64,000 nt of DNA, taken from NCBI GenBank assembly GCA_019022495.1, contig JAFEKR010000022.1, positions 868,001 to 932,000 on the forward strand, given 5' to 3'. The DNA is from Epichloe hybrida. Its lineage: Eukaryota > Ascomycota > Sordariomycetes > Hypocreales > Clavicipitaceae. Every line of letters starts with the position of its first letter. The stretch's first letter is position 1. The notes below the pieces were generated by a model, which saw nothing but the letters and a program-made list of their open reading frames with translations, had not been told where the DNA came from and ran no database searches. The position numbers and the translations under genes were made by a program. Shown one piece after another: positions 1 through 12,309 of this stretch.

Positions 1-159
1 TTAGCTTATTTAGAAAAGTAAGCTTATTTTAAATATATAATATCTTAGTAATATTCTTTTATATCTATTTTAAAAAATGATTTTTTCTTAATATATTAAG
101 GGTCTTTTTATTCTTATATCTATTTTCTATGATTTATTATAATTATTTATTATATAAAA

Positions 160-283
160 ATACATTATAATACAATACAATACAATACATTACAATACAT
201 TACAATACATACAATACATTACAATACATTACAATACATTACAATACAATACATTACAATACATTACAATACAATACAATGTA
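160..283. repeat. ACAAT/ACATT pentanucleotide tract
   Basis: Tandem pentamers of the type TACAA and TACAT run for about 120 bp. A reverse-orientation tract of the same kind lies at 8025-8150. Confidence 0.85.
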
Positions 284-961
284 TTATTAAAAAGGTAAGG
301 TAGTATATATACTTATTATATAGTAGATTTTTAATATAATCTAAATAAGATATCCTTAAATTTTTATACTATTTAGGTATTTAGTTATAGAATTATAAAG
401 TTTTAGCTAATTTAGACTATTAAGCTATATATATATATAGGGTAGCTATAAATAGTATTATCTAAACTTAACTTATAGTAAAATTTATTCTTTATATTTT
501 AAAGGTTATCCTATCTTTCTAGCTTTTGTTTAGGATTTACTATGCATTTTAATATAGTATTTTTGCTTTAAATATAATATTTACCCTAAAGAAATAATTT
601 ATAATTCTAAATAAATAAGATTAAAACTCTAATAAAAATATACTTATATATATAAGGAATTTATTATAAAGAGAAAATTAAAATTTATTTAATAAATGCT
701 TCTTTTACTATTAAGCTATTTTATTATAATTATAATAAATTATATTAGCTTTGAACCTTTTTTAAACTAAAAGAAAAGGAAAAAACCTAGGAAAAGCTTA
801 TAAAGAAAAGTTAAAATATTATATAAAGAATAATCATAATATATATACTATTTTTTTAATATTAAGTAAATAAATAAATAAGCTTTAAAAGTAAGTTTAA
901 TTATTTATACTACTTTTAGCTTACTTACTTAGTTATATAGTGTTTCTTAAAGTGTTTCTTA

Positions 962-1180
962 AAGTGGGTCTAAAAGTGGGTCTTGTTAAACACTAAAAAC
1001 CAAGTATAATCCCTTTTTATAGTTATATAACTTTAGCTAAGAAGAGGAGGATATATAAAAGTGGGTCTAATAGTGGGTCTTGTTAAACACTAAAAACCAA
1101 GTATAATCCCTTTCTATAGTTATATAACTTTAGCTAAGAAGAGGAGGATATATAAAAGTGGGTCTAAAAGTGGGTCCTAT
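962..1180. repeat. ~97-bp tandem repeat with GTGGGTC core
   Basis: Two full units and the start of a third (GTGGGTC cores near 964, 1061 and 1159) share a double GTGGGTCTAAAAGTGGGTC-like core followed by a common ~75-bp spacer that includes GAAGAGGAGG. An inverted array with the same core lies at 10700-11035. Confidence 0.8.
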
Positions 1181-1482
1181 TAGTTATACTATAAACATAA
1201 TAATCTCTTTACTTAGTTATGTAATTTTAGTTAAAAAGAGAGAAATATACTAAAGTAAGTCTTATAGTTATATTAGGACTTACTTTCTATTAGTATAAAA
1301 TTATAAATAGTATAATATTAAAAACATAAAAAAGAAAGGAATTTTATTTTATTAATATTTTAAAAAACCTTTAAATACTAAATAATTAATAAGTCTAGCT
1401 TTTTCTATAGTAATTTACTTATAAATACTTATATTTATATTATATTAATTTATTACTTATTTATTTTTAATTAAACTTTAAC

Positions 1483-1778
1483 TGTTGGTATCTACAGGAT
1501 ACCATTGACTTACGCGTAGGGTTTTCGGGGTGGACTAAAGTGCACGTAATTATCATATATTCTAGTCTCTCAAAGTAAGCAAAAGAGGGATTAAATAAAA
1601 GTAAAGAGGGTATGCTATTTATTATAGGAAAAGGGGCCTTAATCGGGGTTATTAGCGAAGAGGCTATATGTGCTAACTCTGATCGCGGCGCGGTTAGGCT
1701 AGACATGTGAGTCCGCAATGCAACGCGCCCACCTAATCAGAGGCACGCACCCTTGTTAATATTATGCTTGTTTTAACA
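1483..1778 (-). repeat. 3' LTR of the copia element
   Basis: This 296-bp repeat has the same length as the partner at 7563-7858. I counted about 36 differences between the two, all transitions and no indels. Confidence 0.9.
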
Positions 1779-3249
1779 CTAGAAACTCTCTCTTTTTAAT
1801 ATAATTATTAACGTATAATATTAATAAGAGAAGTAAATAGGAATTAAGGAATGAATAAGATCAAATGATTGTGAATAATATCATAAGAAAAGGGTAAGGG
1901 GAAGGGGTATAATAAACAACAAAATCTAATCTATAAGCCTGTGTAAGGATAAGTGGGCCTAATTCTTAACACCTTTAATCTTATTAGATTAACACAAACA
2001 TTATAATTACGTAACCCACCCTTCCATCCTAATAGTCGCCTTATTGCTCGTAATAAACCTCTTAAATGCCTTATTTAGCAATGCCTTTATAAATGCATTA
2101 GTAAGGTTGTTATTCCTATTAATCCATCTGATCTTGTAAATCTCTTGTCGCTTGTACAATTAACGAAGGGCTATGATGTTAATTATAAGACGCTTCTCCT
2201 TTATAGTACTAAGCTTAACAAGGTATTTATATAAAGAGTACGAATTAGTATAGATAATAACAGGAATCGTAGGGAGGTTTAATTAATAAGTAATTAACCT
2301 AAGCATTATTAAGACCGCGTAAGCTATATTAGCACTAGCAACCATGCTATAGATCTTAGAGGCAAGCATACTTCTCGTGACTCTTTTACTCTTAGTAAAG
2401 CTATAGTATATAATATTACCTTAGATTATAAAGGTGCTTTCCTCTTAGACTTTACTAGCTAGGATAAGCACATAGCCTAGCTAGGAAGTAAGGTCCTAGT
2501 TATTAGTAAATAATCTATCTATAAATACAAAAAGCTTTGCCTTTTTAAGATTAAATAGTATAAACCTTAATCCTTAGCTTAGATTATTAATTTGCTATTA
2601 AATCCGTTAGTTTAGGCTCTTTACATCTTAAGGTAATAGCTCTTAGTGTTATATAGCAACAGAGAGGTTAAAGTAGGCTTTAGGTTAGTAGATTAAGGTA
2701 ATGTACGCGCCTTAAGCTTATTATTCTATATATGCCTGTTTTGAATTAGTTAGTGGGATTAACTAAAGCTTTCTACTCTAGCCCTTTTGCCTTAGCGTGA
2801 TTATATTATTTTTAAGAGTAATAATACCACTATTAAAGGTTAGTGGGTTCCCTATAGAAAGGATCTGCTTTGGCTTAGTAGCAAAAGAAGCAGCTTTTAA
2901 TTAATCTTCCTCTCGTTAAGAGAACTCACGGTTAGATAGTCTAATTATATCATTAGTTTACATCCCTATACACACGAAGGTTAGGTTCTCCTTTATTATT
3001 ATAAGCAGGCATAGGTTAAACGTAAAGGTTATTATCTGGAGCATTTCTCTATAGTAATAATAATACGTTACCTACTAGTAGGTACTAGCTTCTATAATAC
3101 TATATAGAGGCTTAATTACTTATATTATTATGCCTATAGGGTATAGGTAATAGATTTAGATAGGGATTTAGGCTAGGATTATATAACTAAGAAGCGTTCG
3201 TGCTTACATATAGGCCTATGTAATATTACAAAGCCAGAGGATAAGGCCT

Positions 3250-3395
3250 AGTAATAATAACGTAAGTACTATCGCGAGAATTAATCACTAGCTAGCTCAC
3301 TAGATTATCAGGGCCTATGTAAGAATCGCTAGCTTCTCCTCATTACCATAACCTTAGATCACGAGCCTTAACTTCTCGTACGGATCTATTGTCTT
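3250..3395 (-). pseudogene. Copia reverse-transcriptase relic
   Basis: The minus strand reads as KLRLVI*GYGNEEKLAILT, then further residues with stops. Fungal copia polyproteins have KARLVVQGY...ILTQSPTIQR.SQRL here, so the stops fall where Gln (CAA/CAG) is expected. That is the result expected of C-to-T RIP mutation. No functional protein can be made. Confidence 0.75.
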
Positions 3396-4449
3396 GCCCT
3401 TTACCTTATTAATAATATAGGAATTAAAAATTCAAACTTTACTATACTCTCTTTTATTATACTTAATAAATTTAAACACGCCTTATTTAATTAGAGAATT
3501 AATCTTAGCTTTAGTAGATAGCTTAAAGGGTTCGCTAGGGGTCTTAATAATTCCTTCCTTACGTAATTAGATTATAAGCTTAAGGTTAGAGCTTTCCTTA
3601 GCTAATAGAAAGACATTAGTCTTATCTTTTATTTAATCTATATAATTAACATTAGATATAATAATAGGGGGGTTCTTCTAAGGTCTTCTAGGTCCTTACC
3701 TTAGGGGATTAGCAGGAGAGGTGGCTATAGGCTATGGGGAGGCGTCTTAGTTATCTACGCTCTTAGGAGGTCTCTCTTTATTAGGATCTTTATAAAAAGG
3801 CCTAATAGATATTAATCTAAAGGCCTTAGGGCCTTAAGGGAGCTTAAGAGTATAGGTCTTGCTCTCTATAGCTAATAGCTTATAGGGGCCTGCCTATCCC
3901 TTACCTTCACATTACATGCGTATAAGCAATCCTAGCAGGAGGCTAATGGTTGTAGAGGTATTAGGACTGTTCCTTATAGTAAGGGTATTACTAACTTTCT
4001 GCTAGGTATAAATACGCTTAACTTCCTTTATTGCTAGTTAGATTACAAGGGCTTGCTATGTAATATCTAGTAATGGAGGCAATTCCTTAACCATACGAGG
4101 ATACGCGCTAAAAACAAGGACTGTTAGCATAAGACTATTTAATCCTATAGTGTTATTCATAGCTTTAACTGCTATTTGTAATGCCACGGGCTCCGGCATT
4201 ATTAGGCATTCCTATTAGATAATATTATAGGCTTTTCGGAGTAGCCTGTGATATTACTTAACCTTACTAATGCTATAGTAAGCCTTAATAGGGATATCTT
4301 TAATTTTAATTACTATTAATAACATAAGCTGCTTAAATTCCTTGCCTCTAAAGGTTATTCTAGCATCTATAATAATTAAATCCGGGGGGCCTAGATAGAC
4401 GTTAATCTAGTAAAGATAGAGTGCTTCCTACGTAGTCTTTATAGAGATA

Positions 4450-4660
4450 TCGTTAATAAATCTAGCTACATTAAAGGATATAGCCGTATTAACAACTTGT
4501 AGAATAAGGCAATTACTATTAAGATACATAATATCTACAATGATTTCGTAATTATAGGCATATTTATCCTAAAGAGTGAATTTAAACTAATGTGGGCTAT
4601 CCGCGTGTAATTAGCACTGCTAGTAAACCTTAGTTAGTTTCTTAATAGCTTTAAATTTAA
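4450..4660 (-). pseudogene. Copia integrase relic (zinc finger to core)
   Basis: Minus-strand translation gives a degenerate zinc-binding end (QC...H) followed by FKFTL*DKYAYNYEIIVDIM and a DxxxxxLxVV segment. This matches the start of the fungal copia integrase core. Several stops interrupt it. Confidence 0.75.
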
Positions 4661-7562
4661 CCTTATGCCCTGATTTACATAGTAAATCATAAAGATATTA
4701 AACTAAAGGGTATCTAAAGCGTTAATACAACCAGCGGAGCTCAATCTCTATGAGATAACTCTAAGTAACACTTTCTTCTTTATTAAGAAGCATCTACGCA
4801 TGCCCCTATTTACGCACAATAGGAACCTTAATATTCCCTTACTATAGAACGTTCTCTAATATGTGGAAATCAATCTTTAGGTGGGTTATATTATTAAGGC
4901 ATAAGAGAAAGGGAGTGTTTATAAGGATTACCTAAAAGAGGATAATTCCGAACAAAGTTAGCACTTTAATTAATCTAAGTGCCTTAATTGGCTCTCTAGG
5001 GCCAAATTTAATCTTTATCTTCCTAGCATCTGACTTATTAAGCGTGATAGTTAGTATTACACTTTATAGAGCTAAGAATTAAGGGTGGCCTGCTAACGAA
5101 CATCCCATAGCACCTGTGTTAGCTATAATACCTTTAAAGGTTCTAGATAAATATTGTCCTTTAAGTGTAAATACGCTTAGCGCCTTATCTAGTTCCTAAA
5201 GATCAAATAGATTCTTCTTAACTAGAGCATAAGTTATTACTTTACTAGCGAGAATCTCGGTGGTCACATAGCCATTATAAGTGGTCCTGTATATGAAGAA
5301 GCTTATAGGCACTTAGCTATTGCTATTTTCTTTGCTAAAACTAAGTTCTATCAGGTATTGGTTAATATTGTTATCCTTAGCTAATTCGGGATTATTATTG
5401 CCTTTATACTATATTAGGAACATATTATATAAAGAAGCTGTCGAGTCTATATGAGAGTAATTCTTAAATTATTAGAATGCCTTCTTCTAGTCCTTATCTG
5501 AGTATTTGGTTAACTAATAACCTTCTTTACCGTATATATAATACTTTTTTAAGCGTTAAGGCTTACTCTTTAATAAAGATTAACTATACTAGGCTTCCTT
5601 ACCTCTTTTGTTATACTTACGGTTAGTCTAAAAGTGTTCCTTAGTGCTAGCTTCCGTAGGGAACTGCTACTGATTAATTAAAGCTTTAGATTTGCTAATT
5701 AACATCCTTATCCGTTCGCAAAAGCATTAGAGGTCAACGGGAGGATTAATAATACAGGCCCTACATTCTGGGATTCCTTTACAAGCATTTAGAATCTAAC
5801 TGCGGAGGTCTAATTCCAACTAGGATCCATAAGGATTTGCCCTTTAGAGATTCAAAAGCTTTATTATAAGGTCTTTAAAGCACTTAATCTTTGATTTACT
5901 AGGGTTCTCTTAGATGATTATGAGTAGTTGTAATCTTCCCTATAATAGATAGTTCTTTTAATACGTATTATCTGTCTTAAACTTCTGCCTAATCCTACGG
6001 ATAAGAGTTAGGAGATCTTAGGGGTCTCCTTAGCCTAAAAGGTTCTCTAAGAAGTACTATAAAGGTCTTTCTTTTAGCATAAACTTAAAACCATAGCCTA
6101 ACTATTCTTATATAATTCCTAGTATCTTATACTTCCTTTAATAGGTTAAGAGCTTAATATTAAGAACATTATACTCCCTAGCGCTATACTTAATACTCTT
6201 ATTACTATAGAATTTATTAAGATTAAGTAGTTGCTTTAATAAGGGTTAGCCTATCTCCTAAGGGGGAATAGGGATAATTAAATCTTGTGGAAGAGGTACT
6301 ATGGTCCTAGATTATAGAGGGGGATTGTGGTGCCTTGTTATAGGAGGGGAAATAAGGGGGGTCTGGGGTTATAGTTAAGGGCTTATAATAGGGGGATTGC
6401 CTTTACTATTATGCCTTTGCCTTATACTTAGTATACTTAGGGATTAGTATAATAGAATCTAGGAATAAAATAGGAGTAATTATAGTGGTTAAGGGGATTA
6501 GGGATAACGTAAAGTAATTAGTTACTTTAGTTAATCTCTAAAAGAAGGGATACTAATAGGAAGGAGGTCTTTATAGAAGTCCTTCTCCGCTATTCGCCTC
6601 TTAAAGGGGGAATACTTCCTAGTAACTTCCTATATTTCTTCTTCTTTCTAATTACGGAATCCATTGTAGTTAATAATATCTTTAAGCAAGACTATTATCT
6701 TATAGTAACTTTATAGGTCTATGTAGACGCTGCTAAAGAAAAGAAAGTTTTGAAGACTCTTTATAGCTTTAGGATTTACTACTTAGAATATCTCTTAGTT
6801 CTATTCTCTAAAGTTATTACTAAAGATAGTGAACAGGGTTTGCGAGTATAAGTTCTTATATTTATAGGTTACTTTCTTAATAAGAATCTAGGCTATAAGT
6901 TCTTTAGGGGTAGTATTTGCTTTAAGATTAAATAATTCCTTATTCTCTAGTGCTTATTATATAATGTATTAGTGTAAATTAGGGGATATGTAGTTAAGGA
7001 GGTAAGATATAACTTGTGGATTAGCTCCTCTTCTAGTATCCTTAGGGGGGAAGGTGTGTTTATGATTAGAGGGAATATCTTAGGCTCTAGATCCCTCTAG
7101 TTAATCTTAATGTTCTACTATAATATTAGTGGTAAATAGGGGGGTATAGGAAATAGAGAATTAATAGAAGTCCGAAGGATTACAAGTAAAGCTATTATCT
7201 TTGCCCCTTAGTGGGTTTAATTAAATAATTAAGGATAGGTTAGGTTAGTTACTAACTAGGCCTTAATTGTTTAATAAACACGCTTCCGAGGGTTTGTTTG
7301 CGTAATAGACGCGCTAATTAAATAAATAAAGATAGGTTAGGTTAGTTACTGACTGGGCCTTAATTAAGTTAATAAGCTTGGATTTAGCATAGAGCTAGTT
7401 ACAGTTACTTAAGGTAAAAGGAGAGCTAGATTATACTTCTTCCTTAGCACATTTAGTATCTCAGAGCGGCACTTTCTCTTTTATAAGGCAAGTCCTTAAT
7501 ACTAATACCTCTTCTATAAACCTTGCTAATCTATAGTATCTATAGAGATAACTACTAATTAG

Positions 7563-7858
7563 TATTAATATCTATAGGATACTATTAACCTACGCGTAGG
7601 GTTTTCAGGGTGGACTAAAGTGCATGTAATCATTATATATTCTAGTCTCTTAAAGTAAGTAAAAGAGGGATTAAATGGAAGCAAAGAGGGTGCGCTATTT
7701 ATCACAGGAAAAGGGGCCTTAATTAGGGTTATTAGCGAAGAGGCCACATATGCCAACTCCGATCGCGGCGCGGTCAGGCTAGACATGTGGGTCCGCGATG
7801 CAACGCGCCTACCTAATCAGAGGCGCGCACCCTTGTTGATATCATGCTTGTTCCAACA
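7563..7858 (-). repeat. 5' LTR of the copia element
   Basis: This LTR keeps the CCAACA end at 7853-7858 (TGTTGG on the coding strand), while its inner end has been changed to TATTAA by transitions. TTAAC follows at 7859-7863. Confidence 0.9.
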
Positions 7859-8024
7859 TTAACACTAATAATATTTTAAGTTATATAAGTAATAGAAGTA
7901 ATATATATATATAAGCTATTATAAGCTATTATAAGCTATTATATTAACTATATATACCTTATAATTAAGGAATTTACTTAAAACTAAAAAAAAGAAAAAA
8001 AAATACAAAACAATACAAATAATA

Positions 8025-8150
8025 CATGTATTGTATTGTATTGTAAAATTTTGGATGTATTGTATTGTGTAATGGATTGTATTGTATTGTATTGTCAATA
8101 CAATACAATACAATACACAATACATCAAATGTATTGTATTGTATTGCAAT
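8025..8150. repeat. TGTAT/ATTGT pentanucleotide tract ending in ATGCTCTG
   Basis: Pentamers TGTAT and ATTGT, with a short inverted patch of CAATA, end at the octamer ATGCTCTG (8149-8156). The same octamer ends other pentamer tracts at 10246-10253 (inverted) and 12110-12117. Confidence 0.8.
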
Positions 8151-8159
8151 GCTCTGAAC

Positions 8160-9240
8160 TTAGCGGAAGCGAAGTTATTACTAGCGTCATGTATAATCTA
8201 TTCTAAAGGTCCGAGGTAAGTGTTAATCTAACATTCGCGAATAGCATCCTAGATATCTTAAGCCTTTTGCTTCCTTAGATTAAGGAATTAGGCTGCCTAG
8301 AACAATATTGCTAAATTAACAATGTGAAGTACTAGTTGGCCATCGATTTGCATGATATTAACGATAATCTTGTAGTTAAATTCGTAGTCATCTTTAATTG
8401 TAAACTTAAATCAACTAGGGGCCTTTCTATGCATCTAGTAATAGTAGCAGACTTTAGTTAATTCCTTAATTGCCTAGCGTTTAACTTCATAGCTAGCTTA
8501 GTAAAGGATCTTTATAAGTTATTAAACGGAAGGGTAACTAAGTTAATAATGTAATTAACGGATATCTCCTTCTAAAAGGTAGAAGGCAACTATTTCTCTT
8601 ACTTCTAGTAACCACTAAGGATAGCCCTATTATTATATAATAGTTATAGTCTTATTGCCTTAGATAAGCATATTAGTAAGGTTATTAATCTTAACTTGCA
8701 TTTTATCTATATTAGTAATTAAGAAGAGGAAGGGGGTAGCTATATTAAGAACGTAGAATTGAAGCTCTCTAAGTTCTATAGGTATATAAAGGATTCCTCT
8801 TGTAACTACTAATCCAGCGCTAAATATAATAATTTAGGGTTCGCAGGGGGTTACCTTTAATAAAGGCATTAATCTTAACAAAGCCTTTACTTATACCTCT
8901 CCTATAGTTAACTTTCCTACGGCGCTAGTATTAGGCATAATCCCTCTAAAGACCTCTTTAGAATAGTATTCTTTAGAGATATAGTAAATTAAGCCTTTAT
9001 TATACTCTTATAGCTTATAAAGCTCCTACCTAAGAAATATGTGTTAGAAGGCTTAATTATTTAGGGTTATAAGGATATTAACGTTAGCGGCGTTATAGTT
9101 AGTTTATAATCTAGAGCAAAAGAATTATATAATGCTTAGGTATACTATTAATAGTAGCTCCTCTATATTATTATTATTATCTTTAGCTTCTATGTAAGCT
9201 AAAAGATATAATTCCTAATTCTATTAGCTAAAATAGTGGA
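8160..9240 (-). mobile_element. Fragment of a second copia element (integrase region)
   Basis: Minus-strand translation around 8270-8470 reads FKFTIKDDYEFNYKIIVNIM, then IDGQLVLHIVN, interrupted by stops. It is the same integrase segment as at 4450-4660 but diverged, so it comes from another copia copy or subfamily. No LTR is visible at either side. The right-hand limit is approximate. Confidence 0.7.
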
Positions 9241-10245
9241 TTAGATATAGAACTAAGCTAGAGTAAGGGTAATTATTAATTATTACCTAATAGTATTAAT
9301 AGTTCTAAACCTAATAGTTAAAACACGTATTAGTAGCTGCCCTTATCTAGCAAGTTAGCCCTATTACTAAGCCAGAGCAGGACTAACCTACTAACAATAA
9401 GATAGCACTAATGCCTAAGGTCCTAAACTAAATAAGATTTATAGGAAATATATTAAACTTCTTTTAGTTTACTAAGCTAAAGTAAATTAGTAGTAGACTA
9501 GGCCTAGAGCAAAAGTAAATATAACTTATAGATAGACCTTTCTTTATAACCTATGTGTATTACTTTTTAGTTATAGACTTCCTTAGGAAATCCTTATACT
9601 TATAAGATTCCTAGGCGGATTAAAGCTAGATAAGTAGTAACACTAGAGTACTTATAGCTTCTAGCGCTATTATACTAGATTTAGTCTAAATTTATAATAA
9701 ATATTAGTAAATAACCTAACCCTAGCCTAGAATAGCCTTAAATAGCTAGAAAGAAAAGAAAAACCCATAGGAAGTTTAATATAAAGAGAAGAAAGAGACT
9801 AAAACCCTAGGGGGGGGGGGCTTTTTTTATACCTATAGAGGGGGGGATAATTTAGATAACTTACTTAAAAATAAAGCATAATATAATTAACGAATCTAAT
9901 AATATATAAGTAATCTTACCCTAGGACTGCCCTAGCCTAGGGCTATAACTACCCTCCCCTAGTGCTAATTAAATAAAACTAGGTGCTTAGACTTTACTAG
10001 ATATATAAGGTAAGAACAGGCTAGAGATAGCTAAAAAGTAAGGCTATAGGAGAGTAAGCATAAGAGTAAATAAGAAGTAAATTAACACTATAAATCTAGA
10101 TTCACTTTGCCTTAGCCTAAAGTAAAGAGACTTAGGATAAGTATATTATTACACTAGAGTAGGACTAGAAGGGGCCTATAAACACTTATTTTATATATTT
10201 TTCCTTTCTTTTTCTTTTTAATAGGATAAGGCTAGTATAAGCTAG

Positions 10246-10403
10246 CAGAGCATCACATTACATTACATTACATTGTGTAATGTTTGTAATGTAATGTAAT
10301 TATTACACATTACATTACATTACACATTACATTACATTACATTACACCCCCCTTTCACACATTACATTACATTACATTTCACACATTACATTACATTACA
10401 TGT
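10246..10403. repeat. CAGAGCAT followed by a CATTA pentanucleotide tract
   Basis: The octamer CAGAGCAT (10246-10253) is followed by about 150 bp of CATTA repeats broken by CACA and a short C-run. It mirrors the tract at 12060-12117, which ends in the reverse complement ATGCTCTG. Confidence 0.8.
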
Positions 10404-10699
10404 AATTATTTGTAATTAAATGTAATTATTTTTTATTTTTTAATATTTAGGTAAAGTAATTAGAAATTAATAGTAAGAAATAACTTAAATAATTAGAAAA
10501 GTATATATTAGGTTTCTTAAAATATAGATTAAGGTTAAATTACTATACTAATCTTAATTATAACCTATAAAACTAATAAAACTTACTTTTTAAGCTTATT
10601 TCTTAGAAAAATATTAAAAACTTACTTTTAAGTATACTTATTTTAATAGAAAATCATATATATTTAAGTAAATAAGCTATAAAGAAGTACTATAATTTA

Positions 10700-11035
10700 T
10701 AAGGCTTACTTTAAACTTACTTTTAAGTATACTTTCTTTTTAATAAAAAATCATATATATCTAAGCAAATAAGCTATAAAGAAGTTAATACTATTATTAG
10801 TAAGACCCACTTTAGATCCACTTTTAAGTATACTTTCTTTTTAATAAAAAATCATATATATCTAAGCAAATAAGCTATAAAGAAGTTAATACTATAATTA
10901 GTAAGACCCACTTTGGATCCACTTTTAAGTATACTATCTTTTTAAGAGAAAATCATAAATACCTTAGTAAATAAGCTATAAAGAAGTTAATACTATTATT
11001 AGTAAGACCCACTTTAGACCCACTTTTTATATAGC
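10700..11035. repeat. ~101-bp tandem repeat, inverted relative to 962-1180
   Basis: Units begin near 10702, 10804, 10905 and 11006. Each has a GACCCACTTTAGATCCAC-like core and a spacer containing AAGTATACTTTCTTTT and AATAAGCTATAAAGAAG. The core is the reverse complement of the GTGGGTC core at 962-1180. Confidence 0.8.
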
Positions 11036-11398
11036 TTATATTAATTCTAAATAATAACCGTATTATTTTAAATCTAGTAAATTTAGCTTTTTATACTCTT
11101 TTTCTACTCTTTTTTTAGGAAATTTTACTATAAAATTATTTATTTTATTTTATAAAAATTATTTCTTATATATTAAAGTATTAAATTAAGATAAATTAAG
11201 ATAAATGAGGTATTATATAAGTATTATAAGCTAATTATACTTTAAATTCCTTAGATTACTTAATAAATAAATAAACTACGATTTTTTTTATTAAAATATT
11301 ATTTTAAAAACTAATATATAGTTTTATATTACTTATATTATACTTAAAAGCTTTTATAATAAGTAAAGCCTTTAATTTAAATAATATAAATAATATTA

Positions 11399-11515
11399 TT
11401 CATTTATTCATTTATTCATTTATTCATTTATTCATTTATTCATTTATTCATTTATTCATTTATTCATTTATTCATTTATTCATTTATTTATTTATTTATT
11501 TATTTATACTATTTT
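11399..11515. repeat. TTTATTCA octanucleotide tract
   Basis: About eleven copies of an 8-bp unit are followed by a TTTA tail. This is a simple repeat in AT-rich DNA. Confidence 0.9.
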
Positions 11516-12059
11516 TATTTAACTTTTTATTCCTAAATCACTCTTTTTTAACTTTGGATTTTATAAAAGAAAAGAAAAGAATTTAATATATTTAAAAAGA
11601 ATATATATTAAATCTAAAAAAATAACTATTATTCTAAATAAAAGTTATAATATTAATATTAAATTTAAGGTATATAAAAGTCGAATTATAGTTTCTTAAT
11701 ATAATTATTTAGATTTATAATATATTATTTTATATTATTTAAAAAAGTATATATAGGGTATTTTTTAGTAATAAAAAGTCTTGTTTAAAATAATAAAAAT
11801 ATAATTATAAGAAAATAGATATATAGTTAATATAATATCTTATAATATATAAAAAAATTTAAAGAATCTAATTAACCTCATAAACTTACTATATATACCC
11901 TATACTAGAAGATATAACTAATAGTCTAAAAGATAGGAAATTAAGATATTTAATAGTAAATTTAATAAAATATCTATTATAAAAACACTTATATTAATCT
12001 AATAGAGAAAAATCTATAGTATATTATAAGATATTAATATACCCCACTTTTTTTTCCTC

Positions 12060-12117
12060 CTAACATTACATCCAAACCCCAAATATTACATTACATTACA
12101 TTACATTACATGCTCTG
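12060..12117. repeat. CATTA pentanucleotide tract ending in ATGCTCTG
   Basis: The CATTA repeats stop at ATGCTCTG (12110-12117). This is the reverse arrangement of 10246-10403. Confidence 0.8.
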
Positions 12118-12225
12118 TAAGCTAGTAATAAATACCTATAATAGGAAATACACTAAGCGGCGCAGGCCTATTATAGGGCTAGCGCTAGCCCGTACACAGA
12201 CGCAAGGGGGTTTTTCTTCCTAGTA

Positions 12226-12300
12226 TAGGGTTTTCCCTTTTGACTTAGTAGTAGGAGTACTAGTAATAGCTATCTATAGAGCTAACTAGCGTAAATAATA
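12226..12300. repeat. ~75-bp repeat, left copy (partner at 15300-15375)
   Basis: This segment, containing TTTTCCCTTTTGACTTAG and AGTAGGAGTACTAGTAATAG, recurs nearly unchanged at 15300-15375 in the same orientation. The pair brackets the copia fragment at 12310-15011. Confidence 0.75.
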
Positions 12301-12309
12301 TATCTATAA

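Larger units (their letters stand above)
1483..7858 (-). mobile_element. Complete but inactivated Ty1/copia LTR retrotransposon
   Basis: Two 296-bp direct repeats bound this element (1483-1778 and 7563-7858), flanked by the 5-bp target duplication TTAAC at 1478-1482 and 7859-7863. On the minus strand the LTR reads TGTTGGAAC...CCAACA at the better preserved ends, typical of copia. A purine tract (minus strand, about 1785-1798) lies just inside the 3' LTR. Translation of the minus strand shows an integrase zinc-binding and core segment near 4450-4660 and a reverse-transcriptase segment near 3250-3395, in copia order (integrase before RT). Every reading frame is broken by stops, many at expected Gln codons, so the copy is dead. 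I could not assign a primer binding site with confidence. Confidence 0.9.

Noticed and set aside
7919..8149. 76-codon minus-strand frame of Tyr/Ile/Gln repeats
   Set aside because: It is only the translation of the pentanucleotide tract.
160..12117. Pentamer tracts as CRISPR-like arrays or telomeres
   Set aside because: There are no unique spacers, and the unit is not the TTAGGG fungal telomere repeat.
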